Source: Symbiodinium natans (lineage: Eukaryota > Sar > Dinophyceae > Suessiales > Symbiodiniaceae). From it: a stretch of 64,000 nucleotides of DNA. Of the stretch, positions 40,744 through 52,285 are shown piece by piece. The translations under genes and the position numbers were made by a program. Position 1 is the stretch's first letter. Each line of letters opens with the position of its first letter. A model generated the notes under the pieces. The model ran no database searches, had not been told where the DNA came from, and saw nothing but the letters and a program-made list of their open reading frames with translations. The stretch lies in the NCBI GenBank assembly GCA_905221605.1, contig CAJNDS010001035.1, positions 616,501-680,500 on the forward strand, given 5' to 3'.

Positions 40744-43216
40744 CCACGTGCAAGGCATCCTCGGATGCCGGTGCTGTCGTGCCTACTAGGTGCGCAGGGC
40801 TCCTCGGTTAGGCTTTGTTGCTAGGATCGTTTTCAATGACGGAGAGTTGTTCAACAATGCTGGCCAGTTGCAACAGGGTTTCGGGTTTCGTGTCTAGGAT
40901 TTGTAAGCCCGAAGCATTGTGAATGCCACCTTTTCAACTCGAAAGCCTGAGCCCCGGCCACTGCTTGGGCAGGTGATGCGGCAACTGGCAGATCTCTGAA
41001 TGCTGCGAACCCGGATCTTGAGCCCGAGTCTACGCCCTGTATGCCTTAACACACGCGCTCAAACCAAAGATCGGCAGTTGGTAGGAAGGGTGTGCATGAA
41101 GATGAGTTTCGGTTGTGGGAAATGCTTTGGGTTTCGAAGTCAGGTTTTGGGCAGCTTTGGGGGGCTTTGGGCGGCTTTGGGCAGCTTTTGGGATTCATGG
41201 GGGATTTCGACCCCTGGGAGCAGAGACCCGAATGATTGCCGAAGCGTGCTGGTTCCGTTTCCTCGTTTTCGTGGCTCAAGTGCTGTGGTCACGGGCCACA
41301 CAGCATCCGTGCTCTCGACTTCCCCACGTGATTCGTGACTTGCATCCTGCGAAATCCTTAAGACAAATCAAGCAAGTCGTGCTCGCCGTGCTCTTGATCT
41401 CGATCTCGCCGGTGCTGGCAATGAAGACTTTGTGCGCACTTTGAGGGAGCCAACGCCACGAACGGCAGCCAGGTTCTGGAGGAGATCATCCTCAGGAACG
41501 CAGTGCATGCCTGCCCCTGGTACCCTCAAGTCGGAGGTGGGGTCAGGTCAGTCATGCGAGGCATGGGTGGAACTGTGACCTTCCAAGCATAGAGCCATAG
41601 AGCAAGAACTTCAGAGTGTTGGGTTTAGGGTTAGGGTCGTGTAGCCTGTGTACCTCCAAGACTGGATTCGGAAGCTTCCCTTTCGGTTAGGGGCTTTGGT
41701 TCGTGTGGCGAACAGCGGCGAACAGCGGAGCATAGGCTTGTGATGGCCTCTACCCACACAAGAAGGGTTTCCTGTCCAATAGTCAAAAAACAAAAAGAAT
41801 CACCAACAAGTCACCGAATAATCCTTGGTGAAGCTTCCGGTTGCCGGCGCGTTGTCGGGGATCCACGCCTTCTCCAAAAGATTTTTCGGGGGGGGGGGGC
41901 CAACCTCCTCCCCTAAGAAGGCGCCGCTGCAGCAACCGTCCCAAGTATGCGTGCTCCAACCGTTGGTGCGGCCGCGGGGATCTCACGCGCTGCGCGCGCA
42001 CGGGTTTCCCTCTCCAAGGCCCGGAGGCTGAGCTGGAGATGCTGGGGCCGCTGAGCGTTGAACGATGACTCGCCAACTCGGCCCGGGGCCTTGGACTTTG
42101 GGGTGTTCGGTTGAACAATCTGCTCGGAAAATGAGACCCTTCCTACTTGATGATTGGCCTCCATGTGGGGATTCCAGAAGGCCTTCCAAACCGCCAAGGC
42201 ATGCTGCCCGTCCGCCGGGCGTTGCGCTCGGTTCAGGCAGACATGGGGACTTGGAGTGCTTTTCCGCCCAGACTCCTTCCAGTCCTAGGTTTGTAGAGGC
42301 CTGCGGCTTCAACGAAGCTGAGGTCCCCTGTACGCTCCGTAATCATGCAAATTCCAAAGCCCCTATCATCCCCATAAGCTGGCCCTGCCCTGAAACCACC
42401 ACCCGCGCAACCAATCACACCCTCTGCAACAAGTCCTCCCAGTTTGGGCTTCTTGGAAAGGGGGACATGAAAGCTTGTATTGAAGGTCGGACCCCGAAGC
42501 CTCAAGCCACCTTCGAAGGCAGTTGCAGAGCCAAGGTCTGCTTCCAACAATGTTGCCAGGAAGCTTTGGCGGCAGATCTGGAGTGAGGGCCCGCCGCACA
42601 CGTTACCGCTGGCGCTGGAGACTGCCTGCGAGGAATCGCATGGCAGAACAGCAGTCAGAGTGTCGGATCAAGAGGAGGTGCCCGCCTGCTGAATACAGAG
42701 GCATTGAAGGGCACGGTCACCAGCACGCGCAGATGCCACTTGAGGTGGCAGCCGGACACGTTGTAGGGCGATGGGAGGGCTCTCCGGTTTCTGTTGGGTC
42801 GTGGCACGTTGCGGCATTTGTGGGAACACGGGCACACATAGAGAAGCGGGCTTGAGATTCGAGCTGAAGGTTTCACCTTTCTCTTCAAAGCCGCCCGCGC
42901 GAGACTGTTACGCCGCGCTGCAAAAGAAGGCCGAGGGGGCCTGGAGTGGAAGTGTTAAAATGTTCTGTCCCACCAGCTTTGTCGCACGTAGAGCTGCCGG
43001 GAGCAGCTCTAAAAGGGACCCCCCCCCTCCCAGCCGCCTCTTATCGAAGCAAGGGGCCCCAAGCTCTACGAACCCCCCACCCCCTGAAGTCCCCTCGAAT
43101 CCCTCCCTTCTGGCCCTTGCAACAGATGCCCACTGCCCACACCACCGGACCGGCGCCTCAAGGCTCTGAGCCCCAGGATTCAAGGAGCTTGCCGCACAAG
43201 AGATCAGGGCATCGAC

Positions 43217-43241
43217 AGTATATATATATATATATATATGT
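43217..43241. repeat. TA dinucleotide repeat
   Basis: About eleven TA units, about 210 bases upstream of the first exon of the LRR gene. Confidence 0.95.
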
Positions 43242-43450
43242 GCAAAAAAACAAAGCAATATTGTGTTTTAGAGGTATTAACAACTGTACCACATACTACA
43301 TGTAGAAGGCCCTGCAGAAGGAGGTTTCACACCAGTACTGCGCGCGGAGCTCTCAACATACTTGGCAGCTGAAGGTGGAAGAGTTTCTGAGTTCAACAGC
43401 TCTCTTTTCCTGGCAGCTTGTGTATCTGAAAGTTGCACCTTGCAGCTCCG

Positions 43451-46450
43451 ATGGATCCCATGGCCAGCAGCTCCGACCCGGGCTCCGATGCCGGGCCCAC
43501 AGTGCAGCGCTACATCGCGGAGACGCTGACCCCCGTCACCACGGAGCTGCTGAGCGCTCTTCTCGACGAGATGCCCGAGGCCGGAAGTGCCTGCGTGATT
43601 CCACACGTGTGTCCCGCGGAAAGCCCCGAAGTTGTTTGAGGGGACATGCTCCCACCTCGAAACTGCCAGGTCCCGGAGAGCTTCATGCTGGCCTGGCTCC
43701 GCGGCCGCTCTGGGGTGCCGGGCGCCGGCGCCCAGTCGCTGCGCCGCAAGAATGCGGCCCTGAAGGAGGAGACCTCGGACAGCCCATGGTGCGGTTGAAT
43801 AACCCTTCGCGACAATGATAGAGATACAGGATCATGAGTGCTTGCTTTGCAAGGGCCGGACCCATGCTGTGTGCTGCGCCTCAATGCCGTCAATACCCCA
43901 GGAGCTCGCGATGCTGCGGGGCCGGCTGGCCGCAGGGGGCCCCAAGCACACAAGCGCACACACGTGACAGGTCGCAGGTCTCGAAGACGCAGGATCACAG
44001 GGGGTGCTGAAGGCCCCTTAGCGGTACAAAAGGCCGGTAGCCGCTGAGCCTGCCTGAGGCTGAGAGTGCTGCAGCTGCTGCGGAGGAGGGGTGGGGGCTT
44101 GGTGAGCCGGGCGTCAGTTTTGGGCTTGGAGCCTTCATAGGGCTCGTACAGTGCTCGTACGTAGTTCTCAAAAAGGCATGCTGTTTCAGTTCGGTTTCAG
44201 ATTTAGGTGACATGAAGACTCTGAATGAAAGAAGTTGCATGCGAGCACATATCACGTGCATGGTGCTCTCACCTGGACTCAGCGGCATCTGTGTCAGGTG
44301 AAGCACCATAGCCTGAGCTTCAAGAAGCAGCTGGCAGATTTGCTGATGACCGCCGAGATCCCCTTGGTGCCGCTGGGGAGAGGGATTGTGTCACGGACCA
44401 TGACAGGTGTGTCGCGTACGTAGCGAAGCCTTGGAGAAAGCAGGCATCTTCGGAACGCCTCCGATTTACAGAAGTTATATTGTGCAAGTCTGATGATCAC
44501 TTCCTTGCACCTCCCAAAAGCCAAGTGTCTGAATGTGGCATGTGGTGGGGCTGCTTCGGGAAACGAGCTTGAAATTGCCAGGTCGACCCGCCGGCAAACG
44601 ACCCGGCGAAGGAGCGGATCTCCACGGACGCCCGGATCTGCAGCATCCTTCGGGGCCTTCAAGGCGGGGAGCTGGTCTGCGTAGGGGTTGTGCAGGGCTG
44701 TACAGAGGAGAGACATGCCATGCCGATCGGACTCATCTGACCATGTGCATGGGTCACGTGAGGCAGCAACGTCACCACGGAGGAGCTTCAGGCGCGAGCC
44801 AAGCGATCATTGCGCGTGGCCCATCGCCGCTCCTGTCCTAAAAACTCCCAGGCCCACTTGCAAGGAGCCCTTGCCGACAGCTGGGCGCCCAGTCGCCCAC
44901 CTCATCCCACATCACATCCCGTGTTTTGGGGCCTCAGAAGAAAAATGAAAAATGAGAAACTAGTTATATGCTACACGTCATGTAGACGTGTACACTAGAT
45001 TCGGAGTCTTTTTCCACAATCCGAGGTGCGCTGAGCCTCCAGACCCTGGCGCGCTGCTTGGGCCCAAGCCCGGCCAGCGAGGCGAAGGAGGTTGAGGAGG
45101 CCCCGGGCTCCCCCTTCCAAATGCAGCTCTCCACGGGACAGGGGGCAGAGTCGCCGTGACTAGGCGCTGGTGCCGGACAAGTACGACCTCGAGGACAAGA
45201 TGCAGCTGGCGCAGTTCCTGGAGAAGGCGAACGTCCGCCTGGTGCCGCGGATCATTGGAGCAAAGCCCTTGTCCCCCCTTCTGAAATCAGAGAGAGCCCT
45301 CGGCAGCTGGGGTACAGCTTCCGGGCACCGGTGGCCCGCCGAGGTGCGCGTCGAGTTCCTGCAAAAACTCCACCGCGAAGGTCGTCGCCCCCGCCTCCTC
45401 ACCTCTTTGCTTTGTGCTTTCCTCTCTTTACTTGCCCTTAATTCTTTTCGTGGCATTGCGCAGGCCGGCGCCTCCCTCGGCGCCAGGAGGCCGAGTCCGC
45501 CCACGTCCGGGTGGGCGACGGGGTCCGCACCGCACTGGCCACGCACGAGGAGGCGCGGGGGGCATCTAAGCAGATATGTGAGACCATTGGAACCACACAG
45601 CCGCTGTCTCCTCGTAGTTTCCGCCTCTTTGCTGGCGAGGTCCTGGGCTGGGCGAGGGGAGAGAAGACTGAGATCGGGAGGATCGTGTCCGTTTCACATG
45701 TTTGGGAGGCGCGCGAGCATCCTGACCCCTACGGCTTCCAGTTGCAAAAGCTTGCGACGTCAGGGAAGCTGCGGGGGCAGGATTGCTTGTTCGTGGACTA
45801 CGTCTCACTTTTCCAGTTTAAGAGGCTCGACGAAACGCAGGAAGAGAGCTTCAGGCGCGCCATGAAAAACATGCACGTTCTTTATGCGCATGAGCACACT
45901 CATACGTTGCGCATCGAGAGCCTCACCCCCGAGGGGCGAATTAAGGATGCATGGTGTCACGGAGAGCTCGTTGAGGTCTACGACCTCCGCAGCGGTCACG
46001 TCAAGCCGGTATTGGCGGCTGACCTGATTCAAAACCGCACCGCGTACCACCAGCGGGGGTGGTGTGTTGCCGAACTCCAGTGGTCCTCCACGCGATCCGA
46101 AAGCAACCGGTCGCAAGAGGTGGACAGCTCTGAGTCCGACCAGGCGGGCGTCGCCCCGATGGACCCCGACACCTTCCGAGCCACCGTAGGGGACCGTCTG
46201 AAATTCACCCATCGGAGCGACGCCGACGCAGTAATGCAATTGCAGAGGCGCGTTTTTGAAGAGAAGGCGGCGAGCTGCAAAGCGCTCAAGCTTTCAAATC
46301 TCAGCGCCGATGCCTTAGCCGTAGGGCTGAGGTCTCTGGACCGGTACCCGCAGCTGGAGAGCCTCGCCAGGCAAGCAGTGCATGACTACTTTTCGTATCC
46401 GTTGTCTCTCTGTTTGGGCCTCCTTTTTTTGCTTTTTTTCTTCTCCCCCC

Positions 46451-46484
<34 letters not shown>

Positions 46485-48013
46485 TCAGGAGTTTGGCCAT
46501 CGTGCGCAGCGCCCTCACACCCAACCTTCCGCAGCTGCTTCAGGCGAGCATGAGCGATGAGCGAGCATGAGCATTGGCAGCTCTTCAGGGTTCTGGGCGG
46601 GTTCAGAGCTTCCCGTGTGGTGCCTCCCCCGCCCCTTTTTTTGGCAGGTCCTGGAAACGAAGGCGCTGGCGAAGCTAGAGCTGGACGGCGTGAACCTGAT
46701 TGAGGAAGGCGCCCGCCAGCTCGCGGAGGCCCCTGTGCAGTCGCCTTTTTTTGGGTTGTGGGAACCACACGTGGACTATGGCAGCCTGCCGAAGAGTGGC
46801 AGTGTAGGAGGAGATGTATCCAGCGTAGCGTGCAGTTCAGCCAGAGTTCAGCCTGAGCCCTGCAGCCGGCCTTCGTCCACCCCCCTTTACAGCCTCGACA
46901 TGCCCTGAAGCCCCCAAAATGCAAAGTGCAATGTTGTGGCACAGGCGTTTTGCCTCAGCTCGACGCTCACGGCGCTCACGCTGAGCAACGACGGTGCTTG
47001 GGGCGTGGCGTTGGACCTGGAGGCCGTGAAGGGTCTCTGACAGTGGTCCGGAATCCGGAAATTGTCTGTCTTTCTCTCTCTCTCTCTCTCTTTCTCTCTT
47101 TCTCTCTTTCCTTCTCTCTCTCTCTCACACTGATTCTAGGCTCTGTCAGTGCTGTCGTGCTGTGTATCGCAGGCGCTCATGCAGAACGCGACGCTGACGC
47201 AGCTGAGCCTTCAGGGGAGTGCGATCACGCAGGACGGCGCCTCTGTGCTGCTGAAGGCGGGCCGCAGCTCGCCGCAGCTGCGGGAGCGGAGGGGGAGTTT
47301 CGTCGTGTAGCTACACGTTCGTGAAGGAGGGAAGGGGGGATGTGGCTGGGGGGGACCAGCTCAGAATAGCTCAGATGCAGGCACTGCAGTCGAACACGAC
47401 GCTGGCTCGGATGGATCTCTCCGAGAACGACATCGGCATGGCCGCGCTGGCAATAGCAAGGGCGATGCAGGAGGAGCAGGCGGGACGCCTGCGCATTGCC
47501 TGCGCCTGCCCTGCACCGTCTGCGGAGTCGATGAACTTGATGCTTGATACTCGATTCAGTGCTTTTTGATTTCTAGCTACCGGCAGCTCTCGGCAGGTGG
47601 CCTGCGACGTGTCCCACCCCCACGTGGAGCTCCTGAGTCTGATGAAGGCTTGCAGTCAACGTGCGATGCCTGTGACGGTTGTTTAACGCAAGTTTCACGC
47701 ACGATCGCACGCGCGTCTGCATGACGTCTGTGAGGGTCACGCATGCCTCAAGCAGCTCCAGTATAGATAAATATATACATATATACATACACTAAACTCT
47801 GACAGACGCTGATCCTTCCCTGAGTACTGGGGCGAGAGCTGGGAGCACCTGGAGCAACGGCTGACTCAGCTACTGCGAGCACACGAGCTGGAGCTGGACT
47901 TCGAGCACGAGCGGATGGGCCCTTGCCTCGGAATCCGGAGATGGGACCGGGATGGCCGGGGTGCGGGCATGTGGGCTCGGCATCTCTTATCCTCCGGGCA
48001 CAGTCCATCATGA
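43451..48013 (+). CDS. Multi-exon LRR protein with RIIa/DPY30-like start and HET/TIR-like domain
   Basis: Proposed exons: 43451-43579 (RIIa/DPY30-like: TVQRYIAETLTPVTTELL), 43670-43768 (continues it with PESFMLAWLRGRSG, then coiled coil), 43902-about 43950, 44298-44406, 44582-44680, 45164-45257, about 45324-45387, 45464-46370, 46489-46543, 46648-46728, 46945-47022, 47173-47256, 47381-about 47461, about 47600-47650 and 47825-48013. Phases agree across most joints. Introns begin GC, GA or GT and end AG. The 45464-46370 exon holds a domain with SHVWEAREHPDPYGFQ, DYVSLFQF, RAMKNMHVLYAHE, RGWCVAELQWSS and a THRSDAD segment; it resembles HET/TIR-like SHxW modules common in dinoflagellates. The next exons each encode one 26-28-residue ribonuclease-inhibitor-type LRR. 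RIIa/DPY30 helices dimerise and LRRs bind proteins, so a scaffold or sensing role is possible. The middle exons and the 3' end are least certain. Confidence 0.55.
46452..46481 (+). repeat. Run of 30 C inside a polypyrimidine tract
   Basis: It lies in the intron 46371-46488, directly before the acceptor CTCCTCAG. Together with the flanking T/C sequence it forms an almost pure pyrimidine tract of about 60 bases. The exact length may be a sequencing artefact. Confidence 0.9.
47070..47128 (+). repeat. CT-rich microsatellite
   Basis: TCTCTCTC with TTTC interruptions, inside the intron between the LRR exons at 46945 and 47173, upstream of an acceptor. Confidence 0.9.
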
Positions 48014-48099
48014 TGGCTTCAGAGCGTTGACCTTTCGCTCTGATTAACGTTTTAAAGTTCGACATTTTGAAGTTCAGGAGTCCCTGATACCGAAGCCTC

Positions 48100-48250
48100 G
48101 GATCTGGTTGGCCATGGCACGGAAGCTTCGGGGTTTACTGAGGCCCAGACGGAGCCCGCTTCCTGCGCGGTGCTTTCGGCCAGCAGCTTCAGGAGCTGAG
48201 CCTGAATCTGAAAAACACCGAGCTCGGCCCGGGGCTGAGCTTTCGACATC
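48100..48250 (+). pseudogene. LRR-like unit just after the multi-exon gene
   Basis: CAGCAGCTTCAGGAGCTGAG encodes QQLQELS, followed by LNLKNTELGPGLS, a type A-like LRR. It follows the proposed stop codon at 48013 and may belong to the next array instead. Confidence 0.5.
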
Positions 48251-49375
48251 ATTGAGACCTCTCATGACCTCTCTTCCTCCTGGAGTGGCACAGACATAAG
48301 GGAGGGTGCAGGGCATTGTGCAGGCTTGGATGGGTGAGAGGAGTCAAGAGAGCGGAAATGGTGTGGAGAAGTAGCCTCGCGCCCGCCAAATGCCTGATGC
48401 TTCGAGTGATGCTTCGTGGATCATGGTCGAGCTTGAGCATCCGCTTGATCGGGCGGGCTTTGGGATCGGGTTGTGCAAAAAGTGGAGCTAGCAGCGGCGC
48501 TTTTCGGTTCAGTGGCCGTGTTTGTGGCTGCCTGTCGCATGGTCCCTTCAGTTGTCCACCCACATCCTACATGGAGTCAAATCCCTGCCCCATGATATCG
48601 CCCCATCTCAGCAAAGATCCGCTATAGGCTAAGGCCGCGTAGGGGAGAGCGTGACGGCGAGTGCCTACAACCTGACTTCCAATCCCGAGCTTCCAAGCAA
48701 GGGCCCGATCTCGGGCCGACTTCAGCCCGAAACTCCAAATCTGCAAAGTGTGAGACTCAAGGGGCCCGTCGCGCAACGCCGGATCTCGAACCGCGAGCCC
48801 ACCCAGAATGGGAGTAGTATGCCCTCTACGTGACAACCGTACCAAGACTGCATCATACCGCAGCCATGGTTGACCTAGACTCCGAACATGTCGGATCATG
48901 TCCGAACTCATGGGCCTCCTCTGCTGCACGACCCTGGTCCGGCCACTTATTCAGGATTCCGGGTCTGGCTGAGGCAGATGCCCCGCACGAACCCGATTAA
49001 GTTGAACATCTACGGCCACTTCACAAGCAAAATCCGAAGGTGTTTTCTTGATGCCTTCCCACTGGTCCAGTGAGCAGCAACGGCATGTTGTGGGGCACTT
49101 GTTTGGAGTTTGGGCGGATGCTTGAGTTGGGTGCTTTAGGCGCTCGATGACAAGGACTCGGGGGTGCCTGATGTGGTTGAGTTCTGTTGACTGTGTTTTT
49201 TCTCCACGGATTCCTGCCATGGACATCGCCCGCCCTTGACTTTATCCCGCAGGCCACGCATGTCCCACCGTGTCGAAGCAGCCCACAAGCTCTCAAGAAT
49301 CACCATCTTAAAGCCTGGTACCGGCAAACTGTTATGTTGCATTGTTTGCCTCCAAGCGAGGGGAAGTTCTCGTGC

Positions 49376-49560
49376 CTCTCTCGCGGCGCGCCGAGGCGAC
49401 GCAGGCTGCCAGCACCTCGCCGGCGGCTTGGGCAAGGTACCCCGTCTGCAGCAGCTGAACCTCAACTTGCCGCACAACTCCGTCGGCCCGGGGCCTCAGA
49501 GCCATCAGCTCAGGCAGCTCTCCTCAAACAAGAAGGGCAGGAGAGCCGCCCGTTTTGTTG
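49376..49560 (+). pseudogene. LRR unit, type B
   Basis: Encodes CQHLAGGLGKVPRLQQLNLN followed by LPHNSVGPGPQ, with L-x2-L-x-L spacing and an Asn. The preceding GACGCAG could be a splice acceptor. Confidence 0.6.
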
Positions 49561-49829
49561 CAAGGCATGCTCTTTAAAGGTTGGCCTTTAGAAGCCTGAG
49601 GCTGCGAAGGCTTTAAAAATGTACGATCATGGCACCTCCATGCCGCATGCAGTGGGGCCCACGCAAGCAATACAACGTTTATGCAATATGCTCTTTTTCT
49701 CGAAGCCTCCCGAACCCTTTCGGCCCCCTGAAGCCCACCAAGTCCTTGAGCGTGTTTTTTGCCCCGTGACCCCTCCAAAGTTTGTAAGCCGAGGAGCTCC
49801 TTACAGTAACTCCCAGTGAAAGATTAATT

Positions 49830-49945
49830 TCTCCGAGGCCGGGAGGGAGGCCGCTGGCTGGGCGGCGCCGTCGGCCAACTCCCGGAGCTCCAGGAGCTGA
49901 CCCTGAACTTTGGCGGGAACGAGCTCGGCGGGGGGCCCCGGAAGA
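49830..49945 (+). pseudogene. LRR unit, type A
   Basis: GCCGCTGGCTGGGCGGCGCC leads into a frame encoding QLPELQELTLNFGGNELGGG. Confidence 0.6.
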
Positions 49946-49950
49946 CCTGC

Positions 49951-50895
49951 TCTTTTAACAAAAACAGGGAGGAGAGCCGCCCGGTTTTTGCAAGGCATCC
50001 TCTTTAAAGGATTTTAAAGGTTGGCTTTCGGGAGCCTGAAGTGAGGCCCACGTAAGCGTTGCAAGGTTCATGCTCCCGGTTTGGGAGGGTCGGATTGAGG
50101 CCCCCTTGCAGCCATTTTCGGAAGGATTGGGAGCTGGTTCATGCGAACTTCGCGGGCCATCCCAATGCCCGGGTCATGCCGTGCCCTTTTTTGGGCATCT
50201 TAGAAAAAAGGAAGGTCTTCAACATGTCAAGCCTCTTATTTTCTCGACGGCATCCCTGTGCTCCTGTTTCTCCTTTCGTTTCCTAAGTCCTAGCCCTCCT
50301 GAACGCGGTCCCTCGAAAACCTCCCGGACCCTTTCGGCCCCCTGAAGCCCACCAAGTCTTTTGAGCTGATTTTTCTCATTATCACACCCTCCGAAGTTGC
50401 CAAGCCGAGGAGCTCCTTACAGGAACTCCCAGTGAAAGATTTCTCCGAGGCGTGGAGGGAGGCCGCTGGCTGGGCGGCGCTGTCGGCCAACTCGCGGAGC
50501 TCCAGGAGCTGACCCTGAACTTTCGCGACAACAAGCTCGGCTGGGGGCCCCGGAAGGTTGCAGGACCTCGGGGTTGGTGTGGGGGTCGCGGAAGGGGGGG
50601 ACGTTCCAAGCACGTTCCAAGGTCGGAGGTAGAATGAAAGCACCGCTCAGGGAATCCCGAGTAAGTTGGCAAAAGATTCTGAGCAAGATGTTGAGTAAGG
50701 AAACAGGGAATAAATTAGTCGAAGAAGCGGTGAGGGAAGGGACATGTAGGCGCCCGCCTCAGCCACAACGAGACTCACAATCTGCAGAGCATTCTGTGAA
50801 GCCCTAAGCCCCGAGGCGGCCCCCCAGAACGCAAATCAGCCCCTGGGTTTCACATTCTGGGATTTTCCCTTCAAAAAAGAACTCCGAGACACCAA
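49951..50895 (+). repeat. Segment X, copy 1
   Basis: Close duplicate of 62143-63046: both begin at CTCTTTTAACAAAAA, pass through GGTTCATGCTCCCGG, TTTTCGGAAGGATTGGGAG, CTCGACGGCATCCCTGTGC and a type A LRR (50400-50575 here), and end near AACTCCGAGAC. Long stretches are identical. The copies are 12.2 kb apart in direct orientation. Confidence 0.9.
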
Positions 50896-50907
50896 AGTCG
50901 AAGCGCC

Positions 50908-51905
50908 CGAGACTCGATGTCTCGAAGCCAAGACTTTCAGCCCGAAACTCTCTCAAGCCCAAGTTGGAGCCCTGAGCGCCTCCAAGCTTCGAGCCTCGCC
51001 GCTTCCAGTAGACCGAGAGTCCGAGCATGCCCGAGCATGTCCGATGTCATGGGCCCCGACTTCTGCGTGCGACTCTGGTCCGGCGACTTATGCATGCAAG
51101 ATGCCAGGTATGGCTTAAGCTGCCGCCCCGCATGAACCCGTTTGAGTTGCACGTCTTGAAACGCCGTTTCGCAAGAATCTCCGGAGATTGTTCTGAAACA
51201 CTCCTTCTTTCACCTGTCAAGCGAGTAGCGAGTCGGGGGCGTTCTGAGGTTTTGTGGGATTCCAGGGCGAACGGTCGAGGTTGAATATTACTTGGAGTTG
51301 AGAGGCTGAGGGCTTCGGGCTTTGCAGGGAATAGGCATTCGATGACACGTCGTGGTTGAGCATCAGTTGAGTTTTTTCCCTTCAGACTTCTGCCATGGAG
51401 CATCGCCCGCCCCTGGCGTTTCTCCTGCATTCCACGCATGCATGGCTTTCCGTGTCGAGGGAGCATGTCAAAGGGGCTCCAATCCCGAATTGACGCGGAC
51501 CATCATGCAACGCATGGGGGGGGGGCAAGCCGAGCCTGGGCCTTCGGGTTGTCCAATTTCTGCATCCAAAGCAGCCCTCGCAAGCCCCCAAGAATCAAGC
51601 CCGGTGCATCGGAAAACAGCCGCTGTGTTTTTTGCTGCGTGAGTTTTGTTTGCCTCTTAAGTTCGCGTGCCGCTCGCGGCGCCCCGAGGCGACACAGGCT
51701 GCCAGGACCTCGCCGGCGGCTTGCGCAAGATACCCCGTCTGCAGAAGCTGAGCCTCGACTTGCGCAACAACTCCGTCGGCCCGGGGCCTCAGAGCCGTCA
51801 TCTCAGGCAGCTCTCCTCAAACAAGAAGGGGAGGAGAGCCGCCCGTTTTTTGCAAGGCTTGCTCTTTGAAGGTTGGCAAGAGCCTGAGGCGGCGAAGGCT
51901 TTACA
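50908..51905 (+). repeat. Segment Y, copy 1
   Basis: Close duplicate of 61178-62140. Shared landmarks are CCCGAGACTCGATGTCTCG, TTGCACGTCTTGAAACGCCG, GCATGCATGGCTT and a type B LRR (51680-51860) encoding DLAGGLRKIPRLQKLSLDLR. Confidence 0.9.
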
Positions 51906-52032
51906 TATTGTACGATAATAGCATGTCCCATGCCGCATGCAGTGAGGCCCACTCAAGCGTTACAACAGTTTTTGTCGCCCCCTGAACTGAAGCCCCCTGC
52001 CGCGGCCATTTTCGGAAGGATTGGGAGGCCGC

Positions 52033-52198
52033 TGTCGCTTGAAGATTTAGACACCAGTCCTATTGACGTGACAGGTTCCATTGCATGCGCAGGATTCAAC
52101 GGGTGAACGTGTTTGGCTCAAGGCCAACCGACAGCGGTGCAAGCAGATAGAGGAAAAGTGCCGACCTTTTCGATGCATTAGTGTGCACATCAGCTACA
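52033..52198 (+). repeat. 5' LTR of Copia-E
   Basis: 166 bp, starts TGTCGCTTGAAG and ends CAGCTACA. Identical to the 3' LTR at every base. It contains TTTGGCTCAAG (52112-52122), matching the 3' end of the dinoflagellate spliced leader. Confidence 0.97.
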
Positions 52199-52200
52199 GT

Positions 52201-52214
52201 TGGTAGCGGAGCCC
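52201..52214 (+). promoter_or_regulatory. Primer-binding site of Copia-E
   Basis: TGGTAGCGGAGCCC, two bases after the 5' LTR. It resembles the TGGTA(T/G)C(A/G)GAGC sites that copia elements use with the 3' end of initiator-methionine tRNA to prime minus-strand DNA synthesis. Confidence 0.8.
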
Positions 52215-52285
52215 TGGCAACAACCAGGGTGAAGCTGCGCAGCTGAGCAGGTGAGGGGCGCATTGTGCTAGAATTAGGTTAGGCC

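Larger units (their letters stand above)
37508..43450. other. Gene-poor stretch with telomere-like arrays and microsatellites
   Basis: No convincing gene. It holds six telomere-type arrays, a TTATTATGA microsatellite, homopolymers (18 C at 39067-39084, 18 C at 39540-39557, 12 G at 41888-41899), a TA repeat and an LRR relic. Open frames here are low-complexity or overlap in several frames. Confidence 0.55.
48014..52032. other. Array of LRR-gene-derived duplicated segments
   Basis: Built from two kinds of segments: Y (about 1 kb, ending in a type B LRR unit) and X (about 0.9 kb, containing a type A LRR unit). A diverged Y-like stretch covers about 48.88-49.6 kb, X is at 49951-50895 and Y at 50908-51905. 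No continuous long frame crosses the segments. The LRR units stay readable in every copy, so they may be exons of a duplicated gene family or recent pseudogenes. Confidence 0.6.
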
